A stretch of 64,000 nt of DNA from Micromonospora gifhornensis (GTDB lineage: Bacteria > Actinomycetota > Actinomycetes > Mycobacteriales > Micromonosporaceae). Positions 16,493-25,230 of the stretch are shown here, piece by piece. Below the pieces are notes generated by a model. It was not told the DNA's origin. It worked only from the letters and a program-made list of their open reading frames with translations, and made no database searches. The stretch lies in NCBI RefSeq assembly GCF_016863515.1, contig NZ_BOPA01000010.1, forward strand, positions 62,001 to 126,000, given 5' to 3'. Numbering within the stretch: position 1 is the first letter of the stretch; each line of letters starts with the position of its first letter. A program made the translations under genes and the position numbers.

Positions 16493-18435
16493 CGAGCCTC
16501 GGAGCGGATTCGGGGTGCTGGCTTCTCGGGTGTCCGTTCAGCCGAGCCCGGACGGTAGATGGCGAAGGACGGGTTCTCCTCGGGTACGTCCGGCTCGGTC
16601 CATGCGGCGGGCTGCCGACGCCTGGGCCGGGGTGCGACCGGCTGCTTCTCGGGACGCGGCTGTTCCTCGTTCCTGCCTCGGTCGTCGCTGGCTCCGCGGC
16701 TTTCCGAACGTTCAGCGGCGGAAGGTGCACCGCTCGGAACCGGGTCCGGGCGCGCTTCCGGCCGCACCTTCGGCTGTTCCACCACCACGGTGCGGCGCCG
16801 CCCCACGGCGGGCTCGGTGGTGCCGCCCGGCTCGGCGACATCAAGTCGGGCCGCCGTACGCATGTCGCGGAAGAACCGCCGATGCCAGGAGCCGGCCGAG
16901 CTGACCGCCTCGCTGCTGTCCTTGCCGCCGAGCTGGGTGATCCGCCGATACGGGCGCAACAGCAGCCAACCCACCACACCGCACAGCCAGACCAGCACCA
17001 CCTGGAGCCAGCCGGGCAGGGTGGGCGTGCTCATGATGAGGTCCACCGCGAAAAGGTAGATCGCCGCACCGGTTCCGAAGATCGCGATGTTGAAGAGAGC
17101 GGCCACCACCGCGTTGCCCAGCCGGCGCAGACCGGCGCTGGCCGGTCGGAGCAGGCCGATGGTGCCCAGGATCGGTGCGGCGATCACCGCCCACCGGAAG
17201 ATCAGGAAGCCGAGCAGGACGAGCAGCGAGGCGGTCAGGTCGAACATCGCGAAGAGCAGCGCGGCCAGCACCGCGATGAAGCCCGCGCCGACCCGGTCCA
17301 TGTCTCGAACACCTTGCAGGTACTCGTACGCCTCCGGGTCCTCTCGCTCGATCTGCGCTGCCACCGTCATCCACTGCTGCTTCTTCGCGTTGATGGTGGC
17401 TTCGCGGGTCCGGGGGTTGGCCCGAATTTTCTCCGCCTCGTCCCACGACAGCGACTTCGCATCGTAAAGCGCCGCGCCGTACTTGCGGGCGGTCTCGCTG
17501 TCGGCCGAGCCGAGCACGCCGCGCAGCCAGTTCCGGTAGAGCATGCCCTCCGTGGCGGTGTCGCTCGCCCGCACCGCAGGGGGGCGGTTGTCCTTGCAGG
17601 CCGCCGGATCCGGGTCATCACATTTGTCCGGAGGTGTGTCCTTGGATGCCGGTCCGACGGCGTCGTGTACGACGCCGAGGGTGGAGATGAGCGCACCGTC
17701 GGCCAGGTTCGCGGACTTGACCGGCCAGGCAGCCAGCGCCGTGACCGCCACCATCACCACGAGCGCCCATCCCGCGGTAGTCATCGCGCTGCTCATGTCC
17801 GACTGGCGGGAGCGCCAGAGCAGGTAGAGGCCGACCACGCAGAGCGTGATGATGCCGAAGACGCTGAACACCTTCTGGTAGATCGCCTTCGTGGCCTGGT
17901 CCACAAGCGGATCCGCCCAGCCCCACATCGTCCCCGGGTCCCAGGCGCGTTCCCGTAACGCGTTCGAGGCGCCGATGATCGCGGTGGCGATCATGAATTC
18001 CCCGTTGGCGATGGTGTTTGTGAACTTGTAGTCCGGGTGCAGCAGCGTGGTCGCGCAGCCAGTCTCGATCTTGTAGGTGGTGTAGCTGTAGCCGGCGTAT
18101 CCGTAGTCGCTGTAGTAGCCCTTGGGGCCGGCGAGCTTGGAGGCCTCGGGCCGGGACGCGAACCAGCCGGCAATGCCGGAGTCCGGGGCCGTCGGTGTCG
18201 GTGGGTTCAGACAGGTCGCTTCGCTCTCCGCGACCTGCTGGAGCTTGGCGACGCAGGCGCGGAAGTCGGCTTGCCATTCCTCGGTGGTGCACAGGTTGGC
18301 AGGGGCCTGGTAGGCGACCGGGCCGGCGTACGCGGGTGTGGCGGTGAGCCCTGGCCAGCTGATCGTGGCACCGGCGAGTACGCCGATCGCCAGGAGGAGC
18401 GCCGTGATCCGTGCCCGGGCCCTCGCCATTGTCAT
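16489..18435 (-). CDS. VirB6/TrbL-like polytopic membrane protein
   Basis: A 648-residue protein with a signal-like N-terminus (ALLLAIGVLAGATISWP, ending near TPAYAG) and an exported region of about 140 residues with several Cys. At least six membrane helices follow (for example ITLCVVGLYLLWR, ALVVMVAVTALAAWPV, FIAVLAALLFAMFDLTASLL, FNIAIFGTGAAIYLFAV, VVLVWLCGVVGWLLL). A charged, Pro-rich cytoplasmic tail of about 130 residues completes it. This is the plan of VirB6/TrbL channel proteins in Gram-positive type IV secretion systems. The start overlaps the VirB4-like stop (ATGA) and the stop overlaps the VirB8-like start. Confidence 0.75.
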   Translation of the reverse strand: MTMARARARITALLLAIGVLAGATISWPGLTATPAYAGPVAYQAPANLCTTEEWQADFRACVAKLQQVAESEATCLNPPTPTAPDSGIAGWFASRPEASKLAGPKGYYSDYGYAGYSYTTYKIETGCATTLLHPDYKFTNTIANGEFMIATAIIGASNALRERAWDPGTMWGWADPLVDQATKAIYQKVFSVFGIITLCVVGLYLLWRSRQSDMSSAMTTAGWALVVMVAVTALAAWPVKSANLADGALISTLGVVHDAVGPASKDTPPDKCDDPDPAACKDNRPPAVRASDTATEGMLYRNWLRGVLGSADSETARKYGAALYDAKSLSWDEAEKIRANPRTREATINAKKQQWMTVAAQIEREDPEAYEYLQGVRDMDRVGAGFIAVLAALLFAMFDLTASLLVLLGFLIFRWAVIAAPILGTIGLLRPASAGLRRLGNAVVAALFNIAIFGTGAAIYLFAVDLIMSTPTLPGWLQVVLVWLCGVVGWLLLRPYRRITQLGGKDSSEAVSSAGSWHRRFFRDMRTAARLDVAEPGGTTEPAVGRRRTVVVEQPKVRPEARPDPVPSGAPSAAERSESRGASDDRGRNEEQPRPEKQPVAPRPRRRQPAAWTEPDVPEENPSFAIYRPGSAERTPEKPAPRIRSEAR

Positions 18436-21400
18436 GCCTCCAGGTCAGGCAGCACGGTCGGCAGCACCCCGGCGGCGGCAGCGATGGCGGCGGGGGTGGT
18501 GTCGAGGTGCTCCAGAAGTCCATCCACGTAGGAGACGTCGACTCGGACCTTCTGCACCCGGCCGTCGACGTCACGCATCACGAATTCGCGGAAGCCGAGC
18601 CGGTGCGAGGAGGTCGCGTCGGCGGTGGAGAGCGAGGCGAGGGTCGCCTCGTAACCGTCGTCGACCGGGACCCGCAGCAGGCGCAGCGCCTCCGACGCGA
18701 TCTCGGCGTCCTCGGCGATCCGGCCGACGAAGACGGTGGAGACCAGGTTCTGGACGTCGAGGCCGAGGATGTCGCGAGGGTTCTGGGAGGCGACGAGCGC
18801 TGCGAGGTTCCACTTGCGGGAGTCGCGGGCGAGTCGGACGAGGAAGGAGCGGCCGGACCGCCAACCCTCCATGAAGTGGGCCTCGTCCAGGCCGACCAGC
18901 TTGCGGGACGCCATCGAACCGCCATAGCAGCGGCGAACTGCCAACCGGTGCGCGGTGTGCAGCATCGGCAGGGCCAACGCCTCCTCGGCCGACCAGTACT
19001 CCCGCTCGATCTTGAGATCGGGCAGCCGCAGGCCGGCCATGGTGATCACGGTGAGCGCCGCGTCCGCGCCCAGCAGTCCGTCCGGGGGGCGGCCGAAGAA
19101 GAGCATGGCCAGCGGCATCTCGGCGGTGTCCAGCAGCAGGTTGGCCAGTTCCCGCCCGGCGTCGTCGTCGAGCTGCGCGAGGCAGGTGACCACGTCGTCC
19201 AGGGTGGAGGTCTCCTCGGCCGGCACCTGGCGTACGGCGTGCCGGAACAGGGTCGCGGTGGACGCCTCGCGGGCCACCTGCGGCGGCACCAGCATCATGC
19301 AGATGTCCTGCACCAGCATCCGGCGTTCGGCCCGAGCGTTGGAGACCGAGATCTCGAACTCCCGGTCCCCGGCGGCACCGGCACCGAACTCGCTGCGCAG
19401 CGGCGTCGGGATCAACGAGTACGGCGCCAGGGTGCCGTGCTCGGAGCCGGTCAGGTTGAGCACCCGCGAGTACGGCCGCAGCTCCGGCATCGCGCAGAGG
19501 CGGGCCAGCGGGCCGGACGGGTCGAGCAGGGTCACCTGCACGCCGCGCCGGGCTGCCAGGTAGCCCAGCGCGCCGAGCAGTGTCGACTTGCCACCACCCG
19601 GCTCGGCCACGAAGACCGCGAGGCCGGAGCGTTCCCGTACCTCCATGGGGAAGTGCAGGTCGAGGAAGACCGGCCGGCGGCAGGTGCCGGCGGTTCGTCC
19701 GATCAGGTCGCCGCGGCGGTCGCCGACCGTCGACGCGGCCTGCGGCAGCGCCGCCGCCAGCAGGTGCACCGGCATCCGCCGGACATAGCCGGTGTTGGCG
19801 ATGGGCTCGCCGGGGATGAACTCCCGGGCCAGCCAGTCCTGGTTCTTCGGGTGCTGCAGGGAGATGCGCAGCTCCCGGGAGTAGAGCTGGATCAACCGGC
19901 GGGCCCGCTCCAGGCACTCCTCCCGGGTACGCCCACCCACCGCGATCCGGTGCCAGCCGTGCGCCCGAGCGGAGTCCACCGGCAGGCCGGTGGTCATCTC
20001 GTCGCCGATCACCAGTGCCCGCTTGGCCAGCCGCTCCAACTCCGGTGGTGCGTCGATGCCGTGCTCGGCGTAGTCGAGCTGTTGCGACCGGATCATCCGG
20101 AGCCGGTGTTCGAGGTTACGGAAGGAGTCACCGGAGCCGAGGATGTCGACCCGGGTGGAGAGCTCCATCGGCCACGGCAGCCGCTCGTGGAAGTGCAGCC
20201 ACGGCTCGTGCCGCTCGGGGATCTCCAGCGGCTCCATTCGACCCACCGCGAGCACGGCCACGTGCCGCTCCTCGCCGGTCATCCGGTTGACCAGCTTCAC
20301 GGTCGAGCCGTACGGGGTGCGGTAACGCTCCACCTGCTCGGTCAGCGCGAGCAGGTCACCGCGCTCCCAGCGCCCGTCGGTGATCGGCGAGAGCGCACCC
20401 GGAGGGGCCATGCAGAGCGCCACCGAGCGGTAGAGCAGCCATTCCAGTTCCTGTGCGGTGACCCGCCGGCCCCGCATGCCGAACGCGCCGAGCACCTCGT
20501 CGAACTGCTCGACGGTACGGCCCAGCTTGCGTCGTTCGCCTTCGGCGACGCCACGCCCGAAGGTGCGCAGCAACCGTTCGGTGAGCGAGTCGCCGAGCGA
20601 GCGACGGGCGAAGGTGACGCCGAGGTAGGTCTGGCCCTCGGCATGGTTGACCGAGAGCAGGTGCCGTTGGGCGGCCACCAGGTGGTCGGCCCAGCCCGGC
20701 GTGCCGGGCACGTCGGGCAGCGGGGAGTGGGTGTGGGCGTCGATGGTGCGGGCCCACTCGTCGGCCGGGAAGGGGCGGGTGGTGCGGCGCAGGTGCAGTC
20801 GGAACCCGGCCAGGCCGGCGTACTGCTCGGAGATCGCCGAGAGCAGCGCCTCGCGTTCCGCGTCCGGGCGGAAGGCCCAGCGCACCTCGGGCAGCCAGTA
20901 CCAGGCGGTGACGGTGTTCGGGGTGAAGGTCAGGTGACCGGCGATCTCGGTGATCGCCAGTTCCACCGCCGGATCACGGTCGCCGAACTTGATCTTCGGG
21001 GCGCGGACCCGGACCGGCTTGGTCGGTCGGTCCCGACGGTCGGCCGAGCGCTGCCGGGGTGGGCTGGCGACCCGGGTGGCCGGTGCGCCGGCTCGGCGGC
21101 TGGCCGCGGCGTCCACCGGTGGCCCGTCGTGCGGACGGTCGTCGGCGGGGGGACGGGCGCTCGGCAACCTGTCGCTGGTCGACGTGGCGGTGGTGACGGG
21201 CGGCGGCGGAGGCGGCGCGGGGGGCGCGATCGCCGGGCCGGCCACCGGGCGAGGGCTGTCGGCGGGGCGCTCCGGGGCGGCGATAGGCGTCGGCGGGACG
21301 GGTGGCGCGGGTAGCGGGGTGGGTGCCGGCCGGCGGGTCACCGGAGCCTGCGGGGCGGGGGTCGCCTGCTGCGGCAGGGCCCGGGGCGGCTGGCCGTTGC

Positions 21401-21707
21401 CGCGCAGTGCGGACCCGGGCCGGGCGTAGGTGCCACCGAAGAGGTCGAGGAACGGGGAGTCGATGTCGGCGCTGTCGCGGGTGGCGGGTAGGGCCGGCGA
21501 GGGCTCGGCCGGTGCCGACCGGCGCTGCGGCGGGCGGGGTGCCTGGAAGACTCCCACGCTGCCGTGCCCCGGGGTGGTGGCCAGCGCCGGATTGAGCGAG
21601 GCCTCCTCGGGATCCGCGGATTGTGGGTAGTCGAGCGATCGCGCACGGTTACCGTGCGGTGCGGCCGAACGCCCGGCCGGGGACCCCGGCGTGGAGGAGC
21701 GGCTCAT
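18432..21707 (-). CDS. VirB4/TraC-like ATPase
   Basis: The 1091-residue protein has a Pro/Ala-rich N-terminal region of about 230 residues. The VirB4 N-terminal domain follows (about 260-640), then a RecA-like ATPase: Walker A EPGGGKST (about residue 702) and Walker B GLDEAHFM (about 939). Downstream sensor sequences include NLAALVASQNPRDILGLD. VirB4 proteins energise pilus or channel assembly and substrate transfer in type IV secretion systems at the inner membrane face. All catalytic residues look intact, unlike the FtsK-like protein of the same locus. The ATG at 21707 overlaps the stop of the preceding 39-codon frame. Confidence 0.88.
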   Translation of the reverse strand: MSRSSTPGSPAGRSAAPHGNRARSLDYPQSADPEEASLNPALATTPGHGSVGVFQAPRPPQRRSAPAEPSPALPATRDSADIDSPFLDLFGGTYARPGSALRGNGQPPRALPQQATPAPQAPVTRRPAPTPLPAPPVPPTPIAAPERPADSPRPVAGPAIAPPAPPPPPPVTTATSTSDRLPSARPPADDRPHDGPPVDAAASRRAGAPATRVASPPRQRSADRRDRPTKPVRVRAPKIKFGDRDPAVELAITEIAGHLTFTPNTVTAWYWLPEVRWAFRPDAEREALLSAISEQYAGLAGFRLHLRRTTRPFPADEWARTIDAHTHSPLPDVPGTPGWADHLVAAQRHLLSVNHAEGQTYLGVTFARRSLGDSLTERLLRTFGRGVAEGERRKLGRTVEQFDEVLGAFGMRGRRVTAQELEWLLYRSVALCMAPPGALSPITDGRWERGDLLALTEQVERYRTPYGSTVKLVNRMTGEERHVAVLAVGRMEPLEIPERHEPWLHFHERLPWPMELSTRVDILGSGDSFRNLEHRLRMIRSQQLDYAEHGIDAPPELERLAKRALVIGDEMTTGLPVDSARAHGWHRIAVGGRTREECLERARRLIQLYSRELRISLQHPKNQDWLAREFIPGEPIANTGYVRRMPVHLLAAALPQAASTVGDRRGDLIGRTAGTCRRPVFLDLHFPMEVRERSGLAVFVAEPGGGKSTLLGALGYLAARRGVQVTLLDPSGPLARLCAMPELRPYSRVLNLTGSEHGTLAPYSLIPTPLRSEFGAGAAGDREFEISVSNARAERRMLVQDICMMLVPPQVAREASTATLFRHAVRQVPAEETSTLDDVVTCLAQLDDDAGRELANLLLDTAEMPLAMLFFGRPPDGLLGADAALTVITMAGLRLPDLKIEREYWSAEEALALPMLHTAHRLAVRRCYGGSMASRKLVGLDEAHFMEGWRSGRSFLVRLARDSRKWNLAALVASQNPRDILGLDVQNLVSTVFVGRIAEDAEIASEALRLLRVPVDDGYEATLASLSTADATSSHRLGFREFVMRDVDGRVQKVRVDVSYVDGLLEHLDTTPAAIAAAAGVLPTVLPDLEA

Positions 21708-21823
21708 GCGATCGCCCTGCCCGTGCTCGCAGTGGTCACCCGATGGCGGCGAGGCGGCTGCGGATCCGCCTCGCTTGTCGCCGGCAAACCCTCCGAAGGC
21801 CGGTACGGCGTGCAGCCGGTCAT
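21704..21823 (-). CDS. 39-residue coupled small ORF between PrgI-like and VirB4-like genes
   Basis: The frame of 39 codons plus stop fits exactly between two larger genes. Its ATG overlaps the PrgI-like stop (ATGA) and its stop overlaps the VirB4-like ATG (ATGA). A GGGAGGA ribosome site precedes it at ideal distance. The peptide (MTGCTPYRPSEGLPATSEAD and onward) is polar and Arg/Pro-rich, without a membrane helix. It may be a real small subunit, or a translated spacer that carries ribosomes on to the VirB4 gene, which has a poor ribosome site of its own. Confidence 0.6.
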   Translation of the reverse strand: MTGCTPYRPSEGLPATSEADPQPPRRHRVTTASTGRAIA

Positions 21824-22182
21824 GCCAGTTCCTCCCGGATCCTGATCCCGCTTCCGACCAGGCGCGGGTCGCGCTGCTCGGCGGCCGGCTCCCGGGTGCG
21901 TCGCCAGTCGGTCAGCGCGGTGCGGATCACCATGCGCGCTGGCCGGTCCGGATCGACGTACCGGAAGACGAACGAGGTGGTCACGATGGCGAGGGCGATC
22001 TCCCACGCGGGGAAGAGCTCGACCTGCAACGTGAACAGCCAGTGGATGAACATGTAGAGGGGAACGAGCAGCATGAAGAGCCCATACTGGGCGTAGGGCA
22101 GGTGGACCGGAAGGGTGTAGCCGGGCGGCCCGAGATAGACCAGGCGGGCCCGGTAGATGTCGTCGTCGGTGCGCAGCCGCAT
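21820..22182 (-). CDS. PrgI/VirB3-like membrane protein
   Basis: The 120-residue protein has two closely spaced membrane helices (LFMLLVPLYMFIHWLFTLQ and WEIALAIVTTSFVFRYV) and a basic C-terminal tail. Size, topology and position directly ahead of the VirB4-type ATPase match PrgI/VirB3 subunits of Gram-positive conjugation systems. Sequence-level family membership is not certain. It starts at ATG 22182, 13 bp after the pilin-like gene, with GGGCACGAG upstream. It overlaps the small ORF that follows. Confidence 0.6.
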   Translation of the reverse strand: MRLRTDDDIYRARLVYLGPPGYTLPVHLPYAQYGLFMLLVPLYMFIHWLFTLQVELFPAWEIALAIVTTSFVFRYVDPDRPARMVIRTALTDWRRTREPAAEQRDPRLVGSGIRIREELA

Positions 22183-22195
22183 CTCGTGCCCGCGC

Positions 22196-22513
22196 CTATT
22201 CGAAGATCAGGTTGATCAGGAAGTCGCCGATGAAGAAGAGAGTGGCGGCTCCGGCGATGAATGCCAGTCCGACGATCGCGATGGCGGAGCTGGTCAACAC
22301 CTTCGAAATCTCGCCTCGGCTGGCTCGGCCGATGAAGATGACGCCAAGCACGGCGAGCAGGATCGGCGCGATCTTGCTGGCGAAGAAGGTGACGACGCCC
22401 TCGGTGTTGATTCCCTTCGGCTCCTCTGCCGCGAGTGGAATCGACGATGCCAGGGCGGTGAGCAGGTGGGCGGCGTTGCTCGACGCCGATTCCATCAGCT
22501 CGATGGCGATCAC
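22196..22513 (-). CDS. VirB2/TrbC-like small membrane protein (pilin-like), first gene of the operon
   Basis: A 105-residue protein with an N-terminal hydrophobic stretch (AAHLLTALASSIPLA) and two membrane helices (IAPILLAVLGVIFIGRA and AIAIVGLAFIAGAATLFFIGDFLI) joined by a short basic loop (RASRGEISK). This is the usual layout of VirB2/TrbC pilin-like subunits. GTG at 22513 is chosen because GGAGG lies 5 nt upstream; a longer frame would add a basic low-complexity stretch. It is the first gene of the minus-strand T4SS-like operon, so the promoter lies in the region shared with folP. Confidence 0.65.
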   Translation of the reverse strand: MIAIELMESASSNAAHLLTALASSIPLAAEEPKGINTEGVVTFFASKIAPILLAVLGVIFIGRASRGEISKVLTSSAIAIVGLAFIAGAATLFFIGDFLINLIFE

Positions 22514-22855
22514 TGGAACCTCCCCAAGTCGCGGCCGGCGGCGCCGCGGTGGTGCAGTAGGCAAGCCTTGCGGGATCGGTGCTTACTCTGCGCAGCGGCC
22601 GAGACCCTGCGTGCGTAGCTCGCCACGGTAGGTGGCGATTTTTGGGCGGATTACCCCGCTTTGGCCCTCCCTCCAAGCGTCGCCATCTCGATGCTGGGCA
22701 ATTCCACAGCGTACGGGCCGCCCCCCTTTGCGACAAGCCGCGAAGAGTCTGCCCGATACCGCCCGGACGACCGATCGTACACATGTTTCAATTCGCATGT
22801 CAGTGCCCTGACCCGGGTCGATCACGGCGGTCTCGGCGACCGGTACCGTCTAGTC
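22514..22855. other. Divergent intergenic region between the T4SS-like operon and folP
   Basis: These 342 bp must carry the promoter of the minus-strand secretion-like operon and that of folP. GC content is lower than in flanking genes, with T-runs such as GATTTTTGG near 22640. I see no convincing gene; open frames running in from either side lack ribosome sites. Apart from the folP -10 candidate, no operator or riboswitch was recognised. Confidence 0.5.
22844..22849 (+). promoter_or_regulatory. Candidate -10 element of a leaderless folP promoter
   Basis: TACCGT lies six bases before the GTG start of folP, which has no Shine-Dalgarno sequence. This spacing fits a leaderless transcript. No clear -35 box is visible. 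Confidence 0.4.
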
Positions 22856-23758
22856 GTGACCGATCTGGTGCGGGCCCCGGCCCCGGTGGTGATGGGCGTC
22901 CTGAACGTCACGCCCGATTCGTTCTCCGACGGCGGACGCTACGCCGACGTCGGGGCCGCTGTCGCACACGGCGTCCGGCTGCGTGACGAGGGTGCGGGGT
23001 TGGTTGATGTCGGTGGCGAGTCGACCCGGCCCGGTGCCGAGCGCGTCGACGCCGAGACCGAGGTGGCCCGCGTGGTCCCGGTCATCCGGGAGTTGGCCGG
23101 CGCCGGCGTGCCGGTCAGCATCGACACCACCCGTGCCCGGGTCGCCGCGGCGGCCCTCGCGGCCGGTGCGGTGGTGGTCAACGACGTCTCCGGTGGGCTC
23201 GCCGATCCCGACATGGCCCGGGTCGTCGCCGACGCCGGCTGCCCGTGGGTGCTGATGCACTGGCGAGGTCACTCCCGGCGGATGACCGAACTGGCCGCCT
23301 ACGACGACGTGGTCGCCGACGTACGCGCCGAACTCGGCCAGCGGGTGGAGGCCGCGCTCGCCGCCGGGGTGGCCGCCGATCGCATCGTGATCGATCCGGG
23401 GCTCGGATTCGCCAAGACCGCCGCCCACAACTGGCAGCTCAGCGCTCGGCTGCCCGAGTTGCTGGAACTCGGCTATCCGTTGCTGTTCGGCGCGAGCCGC
23501 AAGTCGTACCTCGGTCTGCTGCTGGCCGGACCCGACGGCGTACCCCGACCCACCGGCGGTCGCGAGTCGGCCACCGTCGCCACCAGCCTGCTGGCGGTCG
23601 CCGCCGGCGCCTGGGGTGTACGCGTGCACGACGTGCGCGCCACTGTGGACGCCCTGGCCGTCTGGCAGGCGACCGGTCGTCCACGACTGGCTCCGGCAGC
23701 CGGCACCGCGCTGGCGGGCGCGGGTTCCGCCGGCGATCAGCAGGGGGTATGGCGATGA
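22856..23758 (+). CDS. folP: Dihydropteroate synthase
   Basis: This enzyme joins p-aminobenzoate to dihydropterin pyrophosphate and is the sulfonamide target. Signatures are VVMGVLNVTPDSFSDGG near the N-terminus, GAGLVDVGGESTRPGAE, PVSIDTTRA, VNDVSGG and DRIVIDPGLGFAKT. The 300-residue length is normal. The GTG at 22856 places the conserved VMGVLN motif at residue 12, as in actinobacterial homologues. Its stop overlaps the folB start (ATGA). In M. tuberculosis folE is immediately upstream of folP; here the secretion-like block separates them. Confidence 0.95.
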   Translation: MTDLVRAPAPVVMGVLNVTPDSFSDGGRYADVGAAVAHGVRLRDEGAGLVDVGGESTRPGAERVDAETEVARVVPVIRELAGAGVPVSIDTTRARVAAAALAAGAVVVNDVSGGLADPDMARVVADAGCPWVLMHWRGHSRRMTELAAYDDVVADVRAELGQRVEAALAAGVAADRIVIDPGLGFAKTAAHNWQLSARLPELLELGYPLLFGASRKSYLGLLLAGPDGVPRPTGGRESATVATSLLAVAAGAWGVRVHDVRATVDALAVWQATGRPRLAPAAGTALAGAGSAGDQQGVWR

Positions 23759-24114
23759 CGGACCGGATCGAGCTGACCGGGCTGCGGGCCCACGGGCGGC
23801 ACGGGGTGTACGACTTCGAACGCGTCGCCGGCCAGGAGTTCGTGGTCGACGCGGTCCTGGAACTGGATCTCGCGCCGGCGGCCCGCTCCGACGAGGTGAG
23901 CGACACCGTGCACTACGGCGAACTCGCCGAGCGGCTGGTCGCGGTGATCACCGGGGAGCCGGTCAACCTGATCGAGACCCTCGCCGACCGGTTGATCACG
24001 GTGTGCCTGGCCGACCCACGGGTCGACGCCGCGACGATCACCGTGCGCAAACCCGAGGCGCCGATCCCGCACACCTTCACCGACGTGGCCGTCACGATGC
24101 GTCGGGCCCGATGA
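23755..24114 (+). CDS. folB: Dihydroneopterin aldolase
   Basis: A 119-residue enzyme that cleaves dihydroneopterin to 6-hydroxymethyl-dihydropterin and glycolaldehyde. Family features are DRIELTGLRAHGRHGVYDFE at the N-terminus, DTVHYGELAERLVAV, and the C-terminal VRKPEAPIPHTFTDVAV. It overlaps folP by 4 bp at the start and folK by 4 bp at the end, giving a tight folP-folB-folK operon. Confidence 0.95.
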   Translation: MTDRIELTGLRAHGRHGVYDFERVAGQEFVVDAVLELDLAPAARSDEVSDTVHYGELAERLVAVITGEPVNLIETLADRLITVCLADPRVDAATITVRKPEAPIPHTFTDVAVTMRRAR

Positions 24115-24638
24115 GCCGGGCCGTCCTCTCCCTGGGCAGCAACCTCGGGGACCGCATGGCGCATCTGCGTACCGCCGTGACGGTGCTCGGCGAGCACGTG
24201 CTGATGGCGTCCGGGGTGTACGAGACCCCGCCGTGGGGCGACACCGACCAGCCGGCGTACCTGAATGCCGTGCTGCTGGTGGCTGACCCGCAGGCCGGAC
24301 CGTACGACTGGTTGACCCGGGCGCGGGCCGCCGAACAGGCGGCCGAGCGGGTACGCGACCCGAACCGTCGGTTCGGCCCCCGCACGCTCGACGTCGACGT
24401 GATCGCGGTCTGGACCGACGACGGCGAGCCGGTGCTCAGTGCCGACCCGGAGCTGACCCTGCCGCACCCCCGGGCGCACCTGCGCGCCTTCGTGCTGCGC
24501 CCGTGGATCGACATCCAGCCGTACGGTGAGCTGCCCGGACACGGCTGGTTGACCGATCTGCTGACCTCCGGACCGGCGGCGGCCGAGGTCGCGGAACTGC
24601 GTCCCCGACCGGATCTGGCGTTAGAGTCGACCACATGA
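24111..24638 (+). CDS. folK: 2-amino-4-hydroxy-6-hydroxymethyldihydropteridine pyrophosphokinase
   Basis: HPPK transfers pyrophosphate from ATP to 6-hydroxymethyl-dihydropterin, providing the FolP substrate. Recognisable parts are SLGSNLGDRMAHLRTAV at the start, YETPPWGDTDQPAYLNAV, and the signature RFGPRTLDVDVIAVW with metal-binding Asp residues, then LPHPRAHLRAFVL. It is 175 residues long. The ATG overlaps the folB stop. A GAGCGAGCG-type repeat begins at its stop codon. Confidence 0.95.
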   Translation: MSRAVLSLGSNLGDRMAHLRTAVTVLGEHVLMASGVYETPPWGDTDQPAYLNAVLLVADPQAGPYDWLTRARAAEQAAERVRDPNRRFGPRTLDVDVIAVWTDDGEPVLSADPELTLPHPRAHLRAFVLRPWIDIQPYGELPGHGWLTDLLTSGPAAAEVAELRPRPDLALESTT

Positions 24639-24661
24639 GCGAGCGGCAGCGAGCGAGTGAT
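24637..24661. repeat. GAGCGAGCG-type low-complexity repeat after folK
   Basis: GAGCGAGCGGCAGCGAGCGA and neighbouring bases form an imperfect head-to-tail repeat that starts in the folK stop codon. Similar short GAGCGAGC strings occur near 52777. It could be a dispersed intergenic repeat of this genus; copy number cannot be judged from one window. Confidence 0.35.
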
Positions 24662-24711
24662 CAACGCGGTGCCGTGGCACGTCGTGACGGCACGCCGCGC
24701 AGGCGGCGGAC

Positions 24712-25230
24712 ATGACACAGACCCCACCGCCCGACGAGTCGCGGATGCGCCCCACGCGGATCTCCACCCTGGTGGTCGCCGCCCTGGCCGCTGCGGCGGT
24801 CGCCTGGCTGCTGATCAGCAGCATCTACTACGACCGGCTGCCGCCGCTGCCGTGGTTGCCGGTGGTCACCCTGGCCGGGCTGGCCGTGCTTGAGGCGTAC
24901 GCCGCGATCAACACCCGGGGGCGGATCGAGCGGCGACCGGGCCGCGAACCGGTCAACCCGCTGATGGTCGCCCGGTTCGTCGTCCTCGCCAAGGCCTCCG
25001 CCCTGGTGGGGGCGATCTTCGCCGGCTTCTACGCCGGGCTGGCCGGCTGGCTGCTGGTCCAGTCCACGCGGGCCGCCGAGCAGGATCGGCCGGCCGGCAT
25101 CGCCGGGCTGGTGGCCTCGGCCGCTCTGGTGGCGGCGGCGCTCTGGCTGGAGCGGTCCTGCCGGGTTCCGGAACGGCCGGACGACGACCATGAGCCCGAC
25201 GATTGGGAGTCGCAGCCGGGTCGACGCTAG
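24712..25230 (+). CDS. DUF3180 membrane protein
   Basis: A 172-residue membrane protein with four helices (STLVVAALAAAAVAWLLISSIY, WLPVVTLAGLAVLEAYAAI, LVGAIFAGFYAGLAGWLLVQ, IAGLVASAALVAAALWLE) and a conserved polar loop NTRGRIERRPGREPVNPL between helices 2 and 3. These features and its position just after folK identify it as DUF3180, as Rv3605c is in M. tuberculosis. Function is unknown; the constant linkage to folate genes is suggestive only. The C-terminus is acidic. Confidence 0.85.
   Translation: MTQTPPPDESRMRPTRISTLVVAALAAAAVAWLLISSIYYDRLPPLPWLPVVTLAGLAVLEAYAAINTRGRIERRPGREPVNPLMVARFVVLAKASALVGAIFAGFYAGLAGWLLVQSTRAAEQDRPAGIAGLVASAALVAAALWLERSCRVPERPDDDHEPDDWESQPGRR

Noticed and set aside
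18411..21314. A 967-codon plus-strand open frame opposite the VirB4-like gene
   Set aside because: It is the antisense of a clear ATPase gene; long antisense frames are expected in GC-rich DNA. Its product is His/Arg/Gly-rich with no domain.
10123..22513. Integrative conjugative element
   Set aside because: No integrase, relaxase, excisionase, tRNA target or flanking direct repeats seen; the transferred-DNA functions are missing.
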